From positions 64,520,808 to 64,584,807 of the forward strand of contig OX381719.1 in assembly GCA_947462335.1 (NCBI GenBank): 64,000 nt of DNA. The letters run 5' to 3'. This document shows, piece by piece, positions 36,401-47,475 of this stretch. Both the position numbers and the translations under genes were made by a program. Source of the stretch: Harmothoe impar. Its lineage: Eukaryota; Annelida; Polychaeta; Phyllodocida; Polynoidae. The notes under the pieces are model-generated. The model saw nothing but the letters and a program-made list of their open reading frames with translations, did no database searches and was not told where the DNA came from. Position 1 is the stretch's first letter. The number at the start of each line of letters is the position of its first letter.

Positions 36401-39400
36401 TCCCTGGCCTTCCGTTGGACTTCTAACAGTGCATCGACGACACACTGAGGATCACCTGGCACATGCATATTCTAAAAGCACAGTCTGTATTTTAATAATC
36501 ATTCCCATTAACATTTTACACCTGACAAGTTTGGTATACTCATTAATAGTCATGCTCCTGTTCAAGCTCCAGTTTGAAATGATTGTGAATTCTGTTTGAG
36601 ACTTTAAATTTGGTTTCATTTACAGACTCTAACTTTGTTAATGATGCAAGATATCACAGGTCCTGAGAAACCAATACAATCATTGACATAAGTATGAAAA
36701 GCAGATGGTCCACTACAGATCCCTGTAGAACACTAATATGTATACACCCTTATGAAACTAAAAATGGATCAGATATATATTTTTGTTTTCTGAACACTAT
36801 TTCCTTTCTTACTTTTCTTTCTAACTTCCAAATCCCCTAAGGAAAGATGTGTTGAGGCTGAGACTGCTCAAGAAGTAGTACACATTGAATTTAATTATAT
36901 GCAGTGGAGTTGAAATGTACTTTATGACACAATTTTTCATTTTTGTGCAGTCTGGGCGGGTAAGTAGAGTTTGATACATACCCTCCTGTTGTTGATCTCA
37001 CGATTGAACCAGGCCTCATTCATGTCCCGGACCTCCAGCAGTGTGTTGTAAACGTCAGTCATTACGTATCTAAGGATGGCACACCAAGAAAACTGTTTCA
37101 CTTTAAGTTGAAAAAATGCATTCACTTGGGCTCAAAATGTACAGAATCATCCGTTTGCAAATATGTCTGTGTTCAATGCAATTGATTATATTGCTATTCT
37201 TTTTTGACCTCTACGAGTCATCTATTTTCATATACATGATGATATATCATTATAGAGTATAATAAAAGAATCATTGTTGTTCCCAAAATAAATCTATATA
37301 TCTGTATTTAAATGTTTGAATCTGTGTTGGTGACATGGCTAAGGCTACAACTGTGTGTGCTGTATGGGGGTGACATGACTAGGGTTACAGCTGTGTGTGC
37401 TGTGAGTGTGGGTGACATGACTAGTGCTACAGCTGTGTGGGCGGGTGACATGACTAAGGCTACAGCTGTGTGTGTGTGGGTAACATGACTAAAGCTGTGT
37501 GTGTGGATGGGTGACCTGACTAGGGCTACAGCTGTGTGTGTGGGTGACATGACTAGGGCTACAGCTGTATGTGTGGGTGACATGACTAGGGCTACAGATG
37601 TGTGTGGGTGACATGACTAAGGCTACAGCTGTGTGTTTGGGTGACATGACTAGGGGGACAGCTGTGTGTGTGGGTGACATGACTAGGGCTACATCTGTGT
37701 GAGTGGGTGACATGACTAAGGCTACAGTTGTGTGTTGGTGACATGACTAAGGCTACAGCTGTGTGTTTGGGTGACATGACTAAGGCTACAGCCGTGTGTG
37801 TGGGTGACATGACTAGGACTACAGCTGTGTGTGTGGGTGACATGACCAAGGCTACAGCTGTGTGTGGGTGACATGACTAAGGCTACATATCTGTGTGTGG
37901 GTGACATGACTAAGGCTACAGCCGTGTGTGTGGGTGACATGACTAGGGCTACAGCTGTGAGTGGGTGACATGATTAAGGCTACAGTTGTGTGTGTGGGTG
38001 ACATGACTAGGGCTGCAGCTGTGTGTGCTGTGTGTGTGGTTGACATGACTAGGCCTACAGCTGTGTGTGTGGGTGACATGACTAAGGCTACAGCTATGTG
38101 TGTTGTGTGTGGGTCACATGACTAGGGCTACAGCTGTATGTGGGTGACATGACTAAGGCTATAGCTGTGTGTGTGCATGACATGACTAGGCCTACAGCTG
38201 TGTGGGTGGGTGACATGACTAGGGCTATAGCTGTGTGTGTGGGTGACATGACTAGGGCTACAGCTGTGTGTGGGTGACATGATTAGGGCTACATCTGTGT
38301 GTGTTGGTGACATGACTAGGGATACAGCTGTGTGTGGTTACATGACTAGGGCTACAGCTGTGTGTGTGGGTGACATGACTGAGGATACAGCTGTGTGTGT
38401 GGGTGACATGACTAGGGCTACAGCTGTATGAGGTACCTACCTGAGTATGGGGGCCATGTCTAGGGCTACAGCTATCCCGTTTTGCTCCGTGACCTTATTG
38501 GCCAAATCCTGAGCTTGCAGCAGACGACACACATCCTCCCGCGGCACTTTGTAACCATACAACTGTAACATGGTGGTATATTAGGTTGAGGACTAGTACA
38601 GCAGTTTAGGACGGCCTTATTACACTTATGACATCACACAATGGTTCTTACATATATCGCATATATACAAAGACCAACTAAGTACAGCCGGTTTTCTTTT
38701 TTCATCACTTGTGGGACATGTGCCCACATCACATTCAGCCTGTTATCTCATAGTAGTAGAGAGGCAGAATTTCAAAAGAGGCCCAGAAATCAATTGTGAT
38801 GGTTACGAAATGTTAGAAGCTGGCATCCAGGTTAAAATTGAGGTCTGACCTATATTGATTGAGTTTGGGGTGGATGCCACTCTCAAAAATCGTTTTTATC
38901 TGAAATAGGGCCCGATAAAGGTAGCCATTACCTAAATTCACTATTTCTGCAATATCTTTGCAAGTAATAGTGCTAGACATTCATTTAAAGTGGCTAAACC
39001 CACATTATCAGGGTCTAGCATCACAATGAGGTCATCACAGCTGGTCTCCAATGCATATTTTACCTTATAGAGGCCTAATAGAGGTAGCCATTACCAGAAT
39101 TTACCATTTTTGCCATTGCTTTGCAAATAGGGGAGATAGACATTCATTTAAAGTGTCTACACCCACATTTTCAGGGTCTAGTATAACAATGAAGTCATTG
39201 CAGATTCTCCCCAATGCATACTTTACCAATTAGAGGCCTCACAGAGGTAGCCATTACCAGAAATACACCATTTTTGGCTATTGCTTCGCAAATACAGGAG
39301 ATAGACATTCATTTAAAGTGTCTAAGCCAACATATTCAGGGTCTGGTTTTACAATGAAGTCATTGCTGCTCCTCTCCAATGCATATTTTACCAATCAAAG

Positions 39401-42400
39401 GAAATAGCCACTGGCAAAAGTCACCATTTGTGCTATTACTTTGTAAAATGTGGGTGATTCATTTGAATCCACATTGCCTGGGTCGAGAGACATTTCCTTC
39501 AAAGCCAAATTTTTTGGAATACTTGAATTGGCTGAGGCAAATACCTGGGCAACAAAGGTATCTGGTCTACTATGTATATCTACTCATCTACATATCAAGT
39601 CACAAGTTCCACTCTGTTAGGCTTCATTCTTGTCCTCCTCAAGTGAAGATAGTGGTCACCTTATAACGATGGTACACTTTTATGTAAATGGGTGATGAAT
39701 GCAAAGCTTAGACCCAGACTTATCCTAGTCTGTTTAAAGCTATATGCAGGACATCTGTATATTGTTTTATTGGCTTTGGGACCTTGTCCCCAAAGCCATT
39801 TACACCACAGAGGTAGAGTTGGTAAAAATGACTAGCACAGGTCCCCTTGTTCATTGTGAGATAAAGGCGTAGTTGGCTCTTCAATCTTGCCCAGGTCTGG
39901 TATCCCCATATGTCCATACAGGTGTGTATAAGCTTAACTTACTCTAGATCTGGTTTTCAGTTACTACATGTAAAACCAGTATACATTGTGGTAAGGCCTA
40001 GACACCTAGTTCACAGCCATGTTTTGAGTAATTGAATATGCCTGTCAATGGCAAGGATAGGTACCAGCCTAATAACTAGTGACTACCATGTCAAGCCAAG
40101 CTGTCAATGTCAATGCCAATCCCCATACTATGCACAGGCAGGACCTATTCTAGAGGTTGAGTGGTCCAGGGTGGCTCTTGAAATCACCCATGCCCACCCA
40201 AAGACAAATTGTGAACTCCAACATAATTACCCCCCTCTCACACACATATACATGCAACAACCCTGATCATCAAAATAACATTTTTGCCATCCTTGAAGGA
40301 AGGCCATCAAAGGTCCTCCCTGTGTACTTTCCTCCTCATTCCCCTCTCCCCTCCGCGTTCCAGTTTATAATAATCCTATAAAATCCCAAAGCCACTACGG
40401 CTTTGCCATAAAATTCTTAAATTTATCCCCTTATGATACATTGTATCCTATTCTATACTTATTTACATACAGTAAACCCTTGATAAATCTGTCATTACTA
40501 AGTCAGTTGTCTCACTTATCAGTCATAAATTGATGGCAATAGTATTGATCACATCCATTCTGTTTGTACGTAATATTGCTTTATATAACCAGACATTTTT
40601 TGTTAGAAAATGGAGGGGTCTAATATCTCAGGACTTCACTGTAACTGTATATCGTAAAACCTTGTGTATAAGCCTAACTTGCATATAAGCTGCACCCCTA
40701 CTTTGGGCTGATCCTATAAGCCACACCAGAGATCTGATTATGGTGACTTCTAGTACTGTACCATTGTAACAAAAACTCATGTATAAGCCGCACCCTGACC
40801 CTGGGCTGATCGTATAAGCCGCACTGGCAATTTGACTCGCGTACTAGCCACAGCTTATACACGAAGTTTTACAGTCATGTATATCTACAATCATCTATAG
40901 GCATACTAGTGTTTTAACACCTGTAGATCTATGGATCTAACTTTTATAGACTCTGAGATATATCTTAGGAAAAGAGTGCATATTCTTTTAAACAGGTGAT
41001 TCCTGGACAGCTGTCTGGAGAGTAGATCTACCTATAATAGCTTAGTTTGAGAAAAACTTTCCATGGAGAGAATTAGGTGAAAATATGTCTTTACTAGGTC
41101 TACAATAGGTAAGAGATGCATGGTAAAAGAGGTAAAAATGTATCCCTAGGTCCTGGAAATATGGATATTGGCACTGTAATAAAATGTCTTTCACCCTTAT
41201 TTATAATGCTATGGCAGGAAGGGTGAATTTCACTAATGGCTACCTCCATTAGCCATCTAGTGGCTAAAGCATGCATTGGAGATAATCTGTGATGTCTTCA
41301 TTATGTTGCTAGACCCTGATAATGTGGGTGTAGACACATTAAATGAATGTCTATCTCCCATTATTGCAAAGCAATGGCAAAAATGTAAAATTTCAGTAAT
41401 GGCTACCTCTACAAGGCCTCTATACGGTAAAATATACACTGGAGACCGACTGCGATGACTTCATTGTGATGCTAGACCCTGATAATGTGGGTTTAGCCAC
41501 TTTAAATGAATGTCTAGCACTATTACTTGCAAAGCTATGGCTGAAACAGTGAATTTCGGTAATGGCTACCTTTATCGGGCCCTATTTCAGACAAAAACAA
41601 TTTTTGAGCGTGGCATCCACCCCAAACTTAATCAGTATAGGTCAAACTTCAAATTCAGCCTGGATGCCACCCTCTAACATTCCGTAACCACCAGGGTTAA
41701 AATCTCAAGATTCTGCCTCTCTACTATAGACTTACTATGGAGGTGATGATGTTGGTGGTACATAGGTGCACGATGGGCTTCAATTCAACGGTGCCTGCTG
41801 CCTTGGCCACCTTATGCAATTCGGCGTTCATGTCACTAATCTGATCCAACATAATCTGCTCCAGCTTTTCCAGGTTGTCACCGTACATCTGGTAATGTAT
41901 TAACAATTGTAGGCTCAGGAGAATTTTTGGAATTATGGAGAAAATTTACGACATTTCAGGCAATTTTACCACCAAAATTGCTTTTTTACAAAAAAGAATT
42001 GGTAATACCAGCCCTTTTTAGGCCTGGTGGGATTACAAAAAGACTCAAAATCAAGTTTACCTGTGGCCAAAATATGTAGTATTTCAGCAATTCTCATAAT
42101 CCAAACTGAAAATCTAAAAATCTTGAATACTTACTTTGAGAGCCTTCAAGGCTGACTTCTTGCGGAAAGCCCACTCTTTAGAGTAGGTACTGAAGGCCAC
42201 CCCTTCCCGACCCCTCGTCAGGATGTCTTGCCGGTAAGCCCCGGGACGGCCAGCAAACTCGGTTGCCTTGGTTACCAGCGCCTCATTTATAGCTTCATGG
42301 CTGCTTAGTACCACAATATCATGTCCAAACATCTGTAAAGAGACAATGTATTTACATGTAATGTCCGAACATCTGCCTAACGGAGGAAAACCATGTGTAT

Positions 42401-42906
42401 ACAACCAGTGTCATACCTGGACATGAGTAAAGTAGATAAAAGCAAATGTCAGACCAGAACATCTGTCTGATTGATAGAAAAGATTTGTTTATACGTAATG
42501 TCATGCCTGAAAATCTGTAAAGAAATTCTATATATTCATACATAATGTCCTTTCCGAACATGTGTAAAATAGATGAAAAAATGTATTTATATGTAAAATC
42601 AATAAAACATATGGGTCTTTGATGTTTCATAATAGTTTCTTCTTCTACATAGTTGGGGTGGAGTGCATCTTTCTTGGCACCAAACCAAATACAGTGTGTA
42701 GCTCCCACCTTGAACCTGAAGACGTCACCATGTTCCTCCGCCCACTCGGTGATGGTCTTGTGAGGGGCCTGTTTGTCCAGCTGGAAGACGTTCCCAAACC
42801 AGGGCAGCTGCTGTGGTCCTGGAGGCAGGCGGTAAGCCTTCCTGCCGCTCCTCCAGAGGTACAGGGCTCCCAGCACCAGCCCAGCGAGGGCCACCGTCAG
42901 CAGCAT
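33487..42906 (-). CDS. Cytochrome P450, CYP2 clan, complete nine-exon gene
   Basis: Exons on the minus strand: 42906-42709, 42332-42135, 41888-41736, 38562-38441, 37069-36982, 36471-36333, 35915-35653, 34402-34275, 33697-33487. All have GT donors and AG acceptors, and phases match, giving 1,500 nt or 499 aa. Nine exons and ~500 residues are usual for CYP2-type genes. Visible motifs are an N-terminal membrane anchor (residues 1-20) followed by the Pro-rich LPPGP hinge; I-helix AGTLTT (299-304) where AGTETT is usual; K-helix ELFR (355-358); PERF; and the heme loop FGAGRRVCIG with thiolate Cys at about 441. It would be an ER-bound heme monooxygenase; the substrate cannot be told. The start is the ATG of the only anchor copy that reads into the rest. 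A minus-strand AATAAA lies at 32907-32902. The I-helix Glu-to-Leu change is unusual. Confidence 0.93.
35919..36193. repeat. 3 x ~92-bp tandem repeat abutting the exon 7 acceptor
   Basis: Three units each containing ACCATCAGTTAGAACCTTGG and CAGAACCTAGCAGTGG. The first unit directly touches the acceptor of P450 exon 7. On the minus strand the unit includes the CTGTTTGT pyrimidine tract, so the unit at about 36110 keeps a TGTTTGTAG acceptor-like sequence. Confidence 0.8.
37322..38430. repeat. ~1.1-kb minisatellite in P450 intron 4, derived from exon 4
   Basis: About 33 copies of a ~30-35-bp unit (CAGCTGTGTGTGTGGGTGACATGACTAGGG type). On the minus strand the unit reads AGCTGTAGCCCTAGTCATG followed by TCACCCACACAC. 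The last coding bases of exon 4 read AGCTGTAGCCCTAGACATG followed by GCCCCCATAC, a match of about 25 of 29 positions. The long frames across this region come from the repeat and are not genes. Confidence 0.9.
40470..40641. mobile_element. 172-bp pogo/Tc1-like MITE
   Basis: The ends are CAGTAAACCCTTGATAAAT and, reverse-complemented, CAGTGAAGTCCTGAGATAT, flanked by TA on both sides. CAGT-type ends with TA duplication are characteristic of pogo/Tigger elements. No coding capacity. Confidence 0.55.
40654..40872. mobile_element. ~219-bp MITE with 20-bp inverted ends
   Basis: GTAAAACCTTGTGTATAAGC on the left and its inverted partner GTAAAACTTCGTGTATAAGC on the right match at 18 of 20 positions. 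Inside are further TATAAGCCGCAC-type repeats. The superfamily is not assigned. Confidence 0.55.
42328..42605. repeat. Degenerate ~50-90-bp repeats in P450 intron 1
   Basis: Five imperfect units, each beginning near AACATCTGTAAAG, AACATCTG or AACATGTGTAAA and ending near ACATGTAATGTC or ATACGTAATGTC. They start at about 42328, 42372, 42457, 42508 and 42556. The first unit contains the real exon 2 acceptor (TTTACAG followed by ATGTT on the minus strand), so the array includes acceptor-like decoys. Confidence 0.6.
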
Positions 42907-43450
42907 GTCTGTACAGAGAGAGAAGGAGGTCAGTTAGTGAGGCATGCTACATGTACAGGGGGAGAGGGTGCTGTGGTCCTGGAGGCAGGCGGTAAGCCTT
43001 CCTGCCGCTCCTCCAGAGGTACAGGGCTCCCAGCACCAGCCCAGCGAGGGCCACCGTCAGCAGCATGTCTGTACAGAGAGAGAAGGAGGTCAGTTAGTGA
43101 GGCATGCTACATGTACAGGGGGAGAGGGTGCTGCAGTCCTGGAGGCAGGCGGTAAGTCTTCCTGCCACTCCTCCAGAGGTACAGGGCTCCCAGCACCAGC
43201 CCAGCGAGGGCCACCGTCAGCAGCATGTCTGTACAGAGAGAGAAGGAGGTCGGTTAGTGAGGCATGCTACATGTACAGGGGGAGAGGGTGCTGTGGTCCT
43301 GGAGGCAGGCGGTAAGCCTTCCTGCCGCTCCTCCAGAGGTACAGGGCTCCCAGCACCAGCCCAGCGAGGGCCACCGTCAGCAGCATGTCTGTACAGAGAG
43401 AGAAGGAGGTCAGTTAGTGAGGCATGATACATGTACAGGGGGAGAGCCCA
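42813..43450. repeat. 4 x 160-bp tandem repeat containing the P450 start region
   Basis: Four near-identical 160-bp units, starting about 42815, 42975, 43135 and 43295 by the GTCCTGGAGGCAGGCGG marker. Each encodes, on the minus strand, the ATG, membrane anchor and LPPGPQ hinge of the P450. Only the unit at 42906 reads into the rest of exon 1. The upstream three run into a TAG stop a few codons after PGPQ. The third unit has several substitutions. Confidence 0.93.
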
Positions 43451-44098
43451 GCCAGGTTGGGGGAGGTGTTAAAAATTCACATTATACATTATTCATAAAA
43501 TACGGCCTGACATGCAACTCGTGAAATAACCCAGTCAAGAAACTCAAACTCGTGAACCTTTGTCTATGTACCCTACCAGACGCCCCTGCACTAATCAGGA
43601 AACACTTCTCCCGTTACCATACATTAGTCATATTTTAACAACAGGGGGAGTCGGTGGATTTTAGCTAGCCAACATAATTATTTTCTTTATTTCCATGAAT
43701 TTTATGTCAATAACATAATTATCTAATTATACATGTTATTACCATTATGGGCATGTTTTTCTTTCCTTCCTATAAAAAGCAATTCTATGAGGATGCATCA
43801 ACCTTCCTGGTTAGTCCAGAGGCCCCTACACTAACCAGGGGTGCTAGGGGACCCCAACCCCATTATCATACATTGTTTTGAAGCATTCTGGAGGGGTAAA
43901 ACCTGTGATACAAACCAGGGGAGTAAGAGGGGGGGCCCTTACCCCGTAAGTATATATCTTTTGAGGCCCCTGGTCTAAAAATGATGATGTAGCCCTTCTT
44001 ATAGTGTGCCAACCCCACCCCGTGTGGTGGCATGGTTGTCTGTGTAGAGCTTTGACCCAGCCTGTATGGCGCCTATTGTGATTAGGATGTACATTACA

Positions 44099-44500
44099 AA
44101 AGGGGTAAATGCATGTAAATATCAACTTATGTAAATGCCAGGTAAATTGGTGTAAATCTTAAGCTTTATCTTTGCACAGATTTACAATGATACTTGCATA
44201 AGTTTACATCAAAATGTACTTGGAAATTACAGAGGGGTAAATCCATGAAAATACTAATATCAATGGATGTAAATGCCAGGTAAATTGGTGTTAATTTTGA
44301 GCCCGATTTGTGCATCTATTCACAGTGAAAACTACAAGATCTACACATACTTTACATGGATATTACTTGAGTGGAAAATCCATGTAAATATCAATAGACG
44401 TAAATGCCAGGTAAATTATTGTAAGTCTCAATCACCATCTTTGCACAGAATCTCAAGGAGATTTACATTTTACATTATTTATTTGGCCTTTACATGCTGA
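44099..44500. repeat. 3 x ~130-bp tandem repeat
   Basis: Three diverged units sharing GTAAATGCCAGGTAAATT with 125-135-bp spacing, each opening with GGGGTAAATGCATG or a close variant. Non-coding. The 43460-44098 and 44500-45900 stretches around it contain no supported gene, only a CAGTAAAACTTCG-type transposon end near 45041. Confidence 0.7.
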
Positions 44501-45929
44501 AAACCCCAAAAGGTGTTTAACTACTGTGTAGCAAGAAGCCTGCAGACCAAGTCACAATACCTGACATTTCCACTGCATCTGGGGCCCAGCCAAAGGCACA
44601 GTGATGTAATCTGGTTGGCTGTAGCCAAGATTGCTTAGATACAAGTCACAAAAATCACTGCGCTTGGTCTATAGCACTCAATCGGAGAGTCACTGCCATG
44701 GGTGTTAGAATTGCCAATCAACCCTTGAAGGACAGCATGCTGCATTAATGCCACATCATCCTTTAAGGATGGCTTACTGCCTTAATGCCACATTAACTCT
44801 TTAAGGACAGCATGCTGCATTATTGCATGTACTACCACCTATCTTTCAAAAAAAAGTTTTTTTCCCCCAAACCCATATGTTCCTCATTGTACAAAATATA
44901 TCTGATAATGAAATACTTTCTAATAAAAAACACAAGTAACAAGATATTTTATTTCCTTATTTTATTATCAAAGTGTGTCAGTATGCTTTTTTGTATTATT
45001 CACTTAGGTCTATCCTAAGGTATGAACCCACAACACTGTCCAGTAAAACTTCGTTATTACAAACACCTTGTTACCAGCAAGATTAGTTCGTTATGAATGA
45101 ATTTCTTAGTAACCAAATTCGACATTTGTAATTTGGTTCAATCAAATCCTATTACTAGTATTGTATATTACATGTATTGTTACACGTAGGGCCATACAGG
45201 CACATTATTATTTTACAAACAACACTTGAATGATATAAAGTCTCACAAACTGGCTATTCAAATCACATCATTTCTTTGTTTGTTCATGATTGTTCATGAT
45301 TCACCAATGCATTTGGCATTGACCAAGGGCCCCAGATGGGAAGGTGGGGGGATATTGTGTCACTCATCGATCTTAAGAAAAGGGTTGTGTCCCTTGTCAC
45401 AAGCCCTCATCCCACTTGTCTATTTTAAGGAAGGTATTGGCCTTTTGCAGTTGTTGAGGCATGAGGCTCTTCATGCTGGCCTAAGGGAGGTTTGTATTGA
45501 CAAAGTAAGCTACCTGTATCAATGGTTGTTATGGGCCAGCACCATACGGGCACTGTAGGGGCACCAAAGTGGCTAGCACCTGGCGCTACACGTAATGTAC
45601 AAGGCCTGCTCTTCTATCTAGACTACATCTGTTGAACCCTTGAAGTGACATGGTCCAATGATTAGGGCTCAAAAAATAATTTTGTTAAAAATTCACAAAA
45701 ATGTTCTATATGGCCATACTACATGTCCCACCTATTTCATTTAACTTTACTTCCTATACTTCAGCTTAGAATGCAGTCAATTTTCAGTTTTATACTCAAT
45801 TTAATACTTTTGGAGTGTACGCTATAATTCCCCCATTGATAATACCAGGGAGGTACAGTAGAAGGGAGAGGACTCCATTATAGCTGAGCAGTCTGATATC
45901 ATGGACTTGGGTCCAATGGGGAGACTGGG

Positions 45930-47270
45930 GCGCCATCTGTGGCAAAAAACGGCACTAGCCACACCCCACCCTGTGTAGCTGTGGCTATGACTGCCCTTCT
46001 GAACTCTACTTGCTGAGTTTTTGGGCATACTTTTACTAGTCTCATCATAAAACCGTTTATAGTCATGGAAAGCTGTAGGACAGGCAAGTATTACTAAATA
46101 CATGCCAAAATGATTTATTCAAGTCTTCGATTGTTTTTCAGTGCATGGAAATAGCCAATTTTGACATCTTATTGATAAAAAGAGGATTGCAATTTCTCAA
46201 CTTGACCCTATCAAATGGTACTAAATCAACTTCTGACTCTTCTTTTCCCAATTAATCCATGTCATACTCGTCAAGGGGATTTAGAATATATCATTTGATT
46301 TGTGATATCTATATTTTTTTCAGAGGGCATGAAAATAGACTATTTTCTATATTTTTGGTAAAAATATTTATTGGAAACTCTCATAAAAAAACAAATCAAC
46401 TTCTGACCTTTCTAGTCCCTATCAACCCTTTGCATACTAGTTATGGGCTTTCAGAATCGGTCTTTAGATCTTTGATATCTTGAGGATTGAGGAAACGGGA
46501 GCGTTTTTATTTTTGGGGATTTAGCAGAGTAGTGATAGGGGATCGGCCCCAACCCCACAGGTGGCAATCACATTATGACTTTTTGGGCATACTTCCACTA
46601 GTCTCACCATAAAACAGTTTTTAGTTATGGAAAATGCTAGGCCAAGCGAGGGTGACTAAATACATATCAGAATTCATAGTTTAGGTCTTCTATTTTTTCC
46701 AGAGGGCATGAAAATAGACTATTTTGTTCTTTTATTGATAGAAATAATTATCGGAAACTCTCATAAAAAGGATAAAATCAACTTCTGACTTTTCTAGTCC
46801 CTACTATACCTTTGCATACTAGTTATTGGCATTCAGAATCTGTCTTTAGATCTATGATATCTTGAGAATTGAGAATTGAGTAGCAATAGGGCGTCGGCCA
46901 CCAACCCCACAGGTGGCAATCACATTCTGACTGTTTGGGCATACTTCCACTAGTCTCACCATAAAATCGTTTTAGTTATGGAAAGTGCTAGGCCAGGCGA
47001 GGGTGACTAAATAAATGCTTAAATTCATAGTTTAAGTTTTCAATTTTTTCCAGAGGGCATGAAAATAGACTATGTTGTTCTTTTATTGATAAAAATAGTT
47101 ATCGGAAACTCTCATAAAAAAGACCAAATCAACGTCTTTCTAGTCCTTATTATACCTTTGCACACTCGTTATGGGCATTCAGAATCTGTCTTTAGATCTT
47201 TGATATCTTGAGAATTGAAGAAATGGGAGCGTTTTTAGTTTGGTCGAAATTTAACAGAGTGTAGAAAGTT
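45930..47270. repeat. ~350-380-bp satellite-like tandem repeat, about 3.5 units
   Basis: The marker GAGGGCATGAAAATAGACTA occurs near 46323, 46702 and 47053, giving 379- and 351-bp spacing. Each unit also has GGGCATACTTCCACTAGTCTC and CTTTAGATCTTTGATATCTTG. A more diverged half unit precedes them from 45930. No protein is encoded. Confidence 0.8.
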
Positions 47271-47475
47271 TTGTTTTTTCCCACCAGAGGGCTCTCTTTG
47301 TGTCTAATTCCCTCACACCTCATAGGGCGCCACCAGTGGGCCCAAGTCAATGATGGGCCCTTGACACCCCTCCCTTCCTATACCCTCCCTGATAATACAC
47401 AATATAATGCAGTACCTGGGACATGTTGGACCTTCTAAATAGTCTCCTATTGCCCTTGGATGACATTGTAGTATT

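Larger units (their letters stand above)
38754..41727. mobile_element. Fold-back element in P450 intron 3
   Basis: About 38754-39440 and 41190-41727 are inverted copies of each other. The shared outer end is TAGTAGAGAGGCAGAAT. Each arm contains tandem ~165-bp units (GTAGCCATTACC...CATTCATTTAAAG...CAGGGTCTAG...CAATGCATATTTTACC), about 3.5 on the left and 2.5 on the right. The 1.75-kb middle holds two smaller MITEs and no transposase. The right end stops within about 3-9 bp of the exon 3 splice donor (GTAAGT at 41735-41730). A target-site duplication could not be resolved. Confidence 0.7.

Noticed and set aside
37308..38313. Several overlapping minus-strand frames rich in SPTHTAVALV-type repeats
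   Set aside because: They are translations of the ~30-bp intron 4 minisatellite in different frames, with no start or splice context.
33487..42906. P450 as a pseudogene because of many separate short frames
   Set aside because: All nine exons join with consensus splice sites and matching phases into one 499-aa frame with no stop.
42619..43524. Plus-strand frames across the 160-bp repeats
   Set aside because: Antisense shadows of the P450 exon 1 array; the minus strand encodes the recognisable anchor and hinge.
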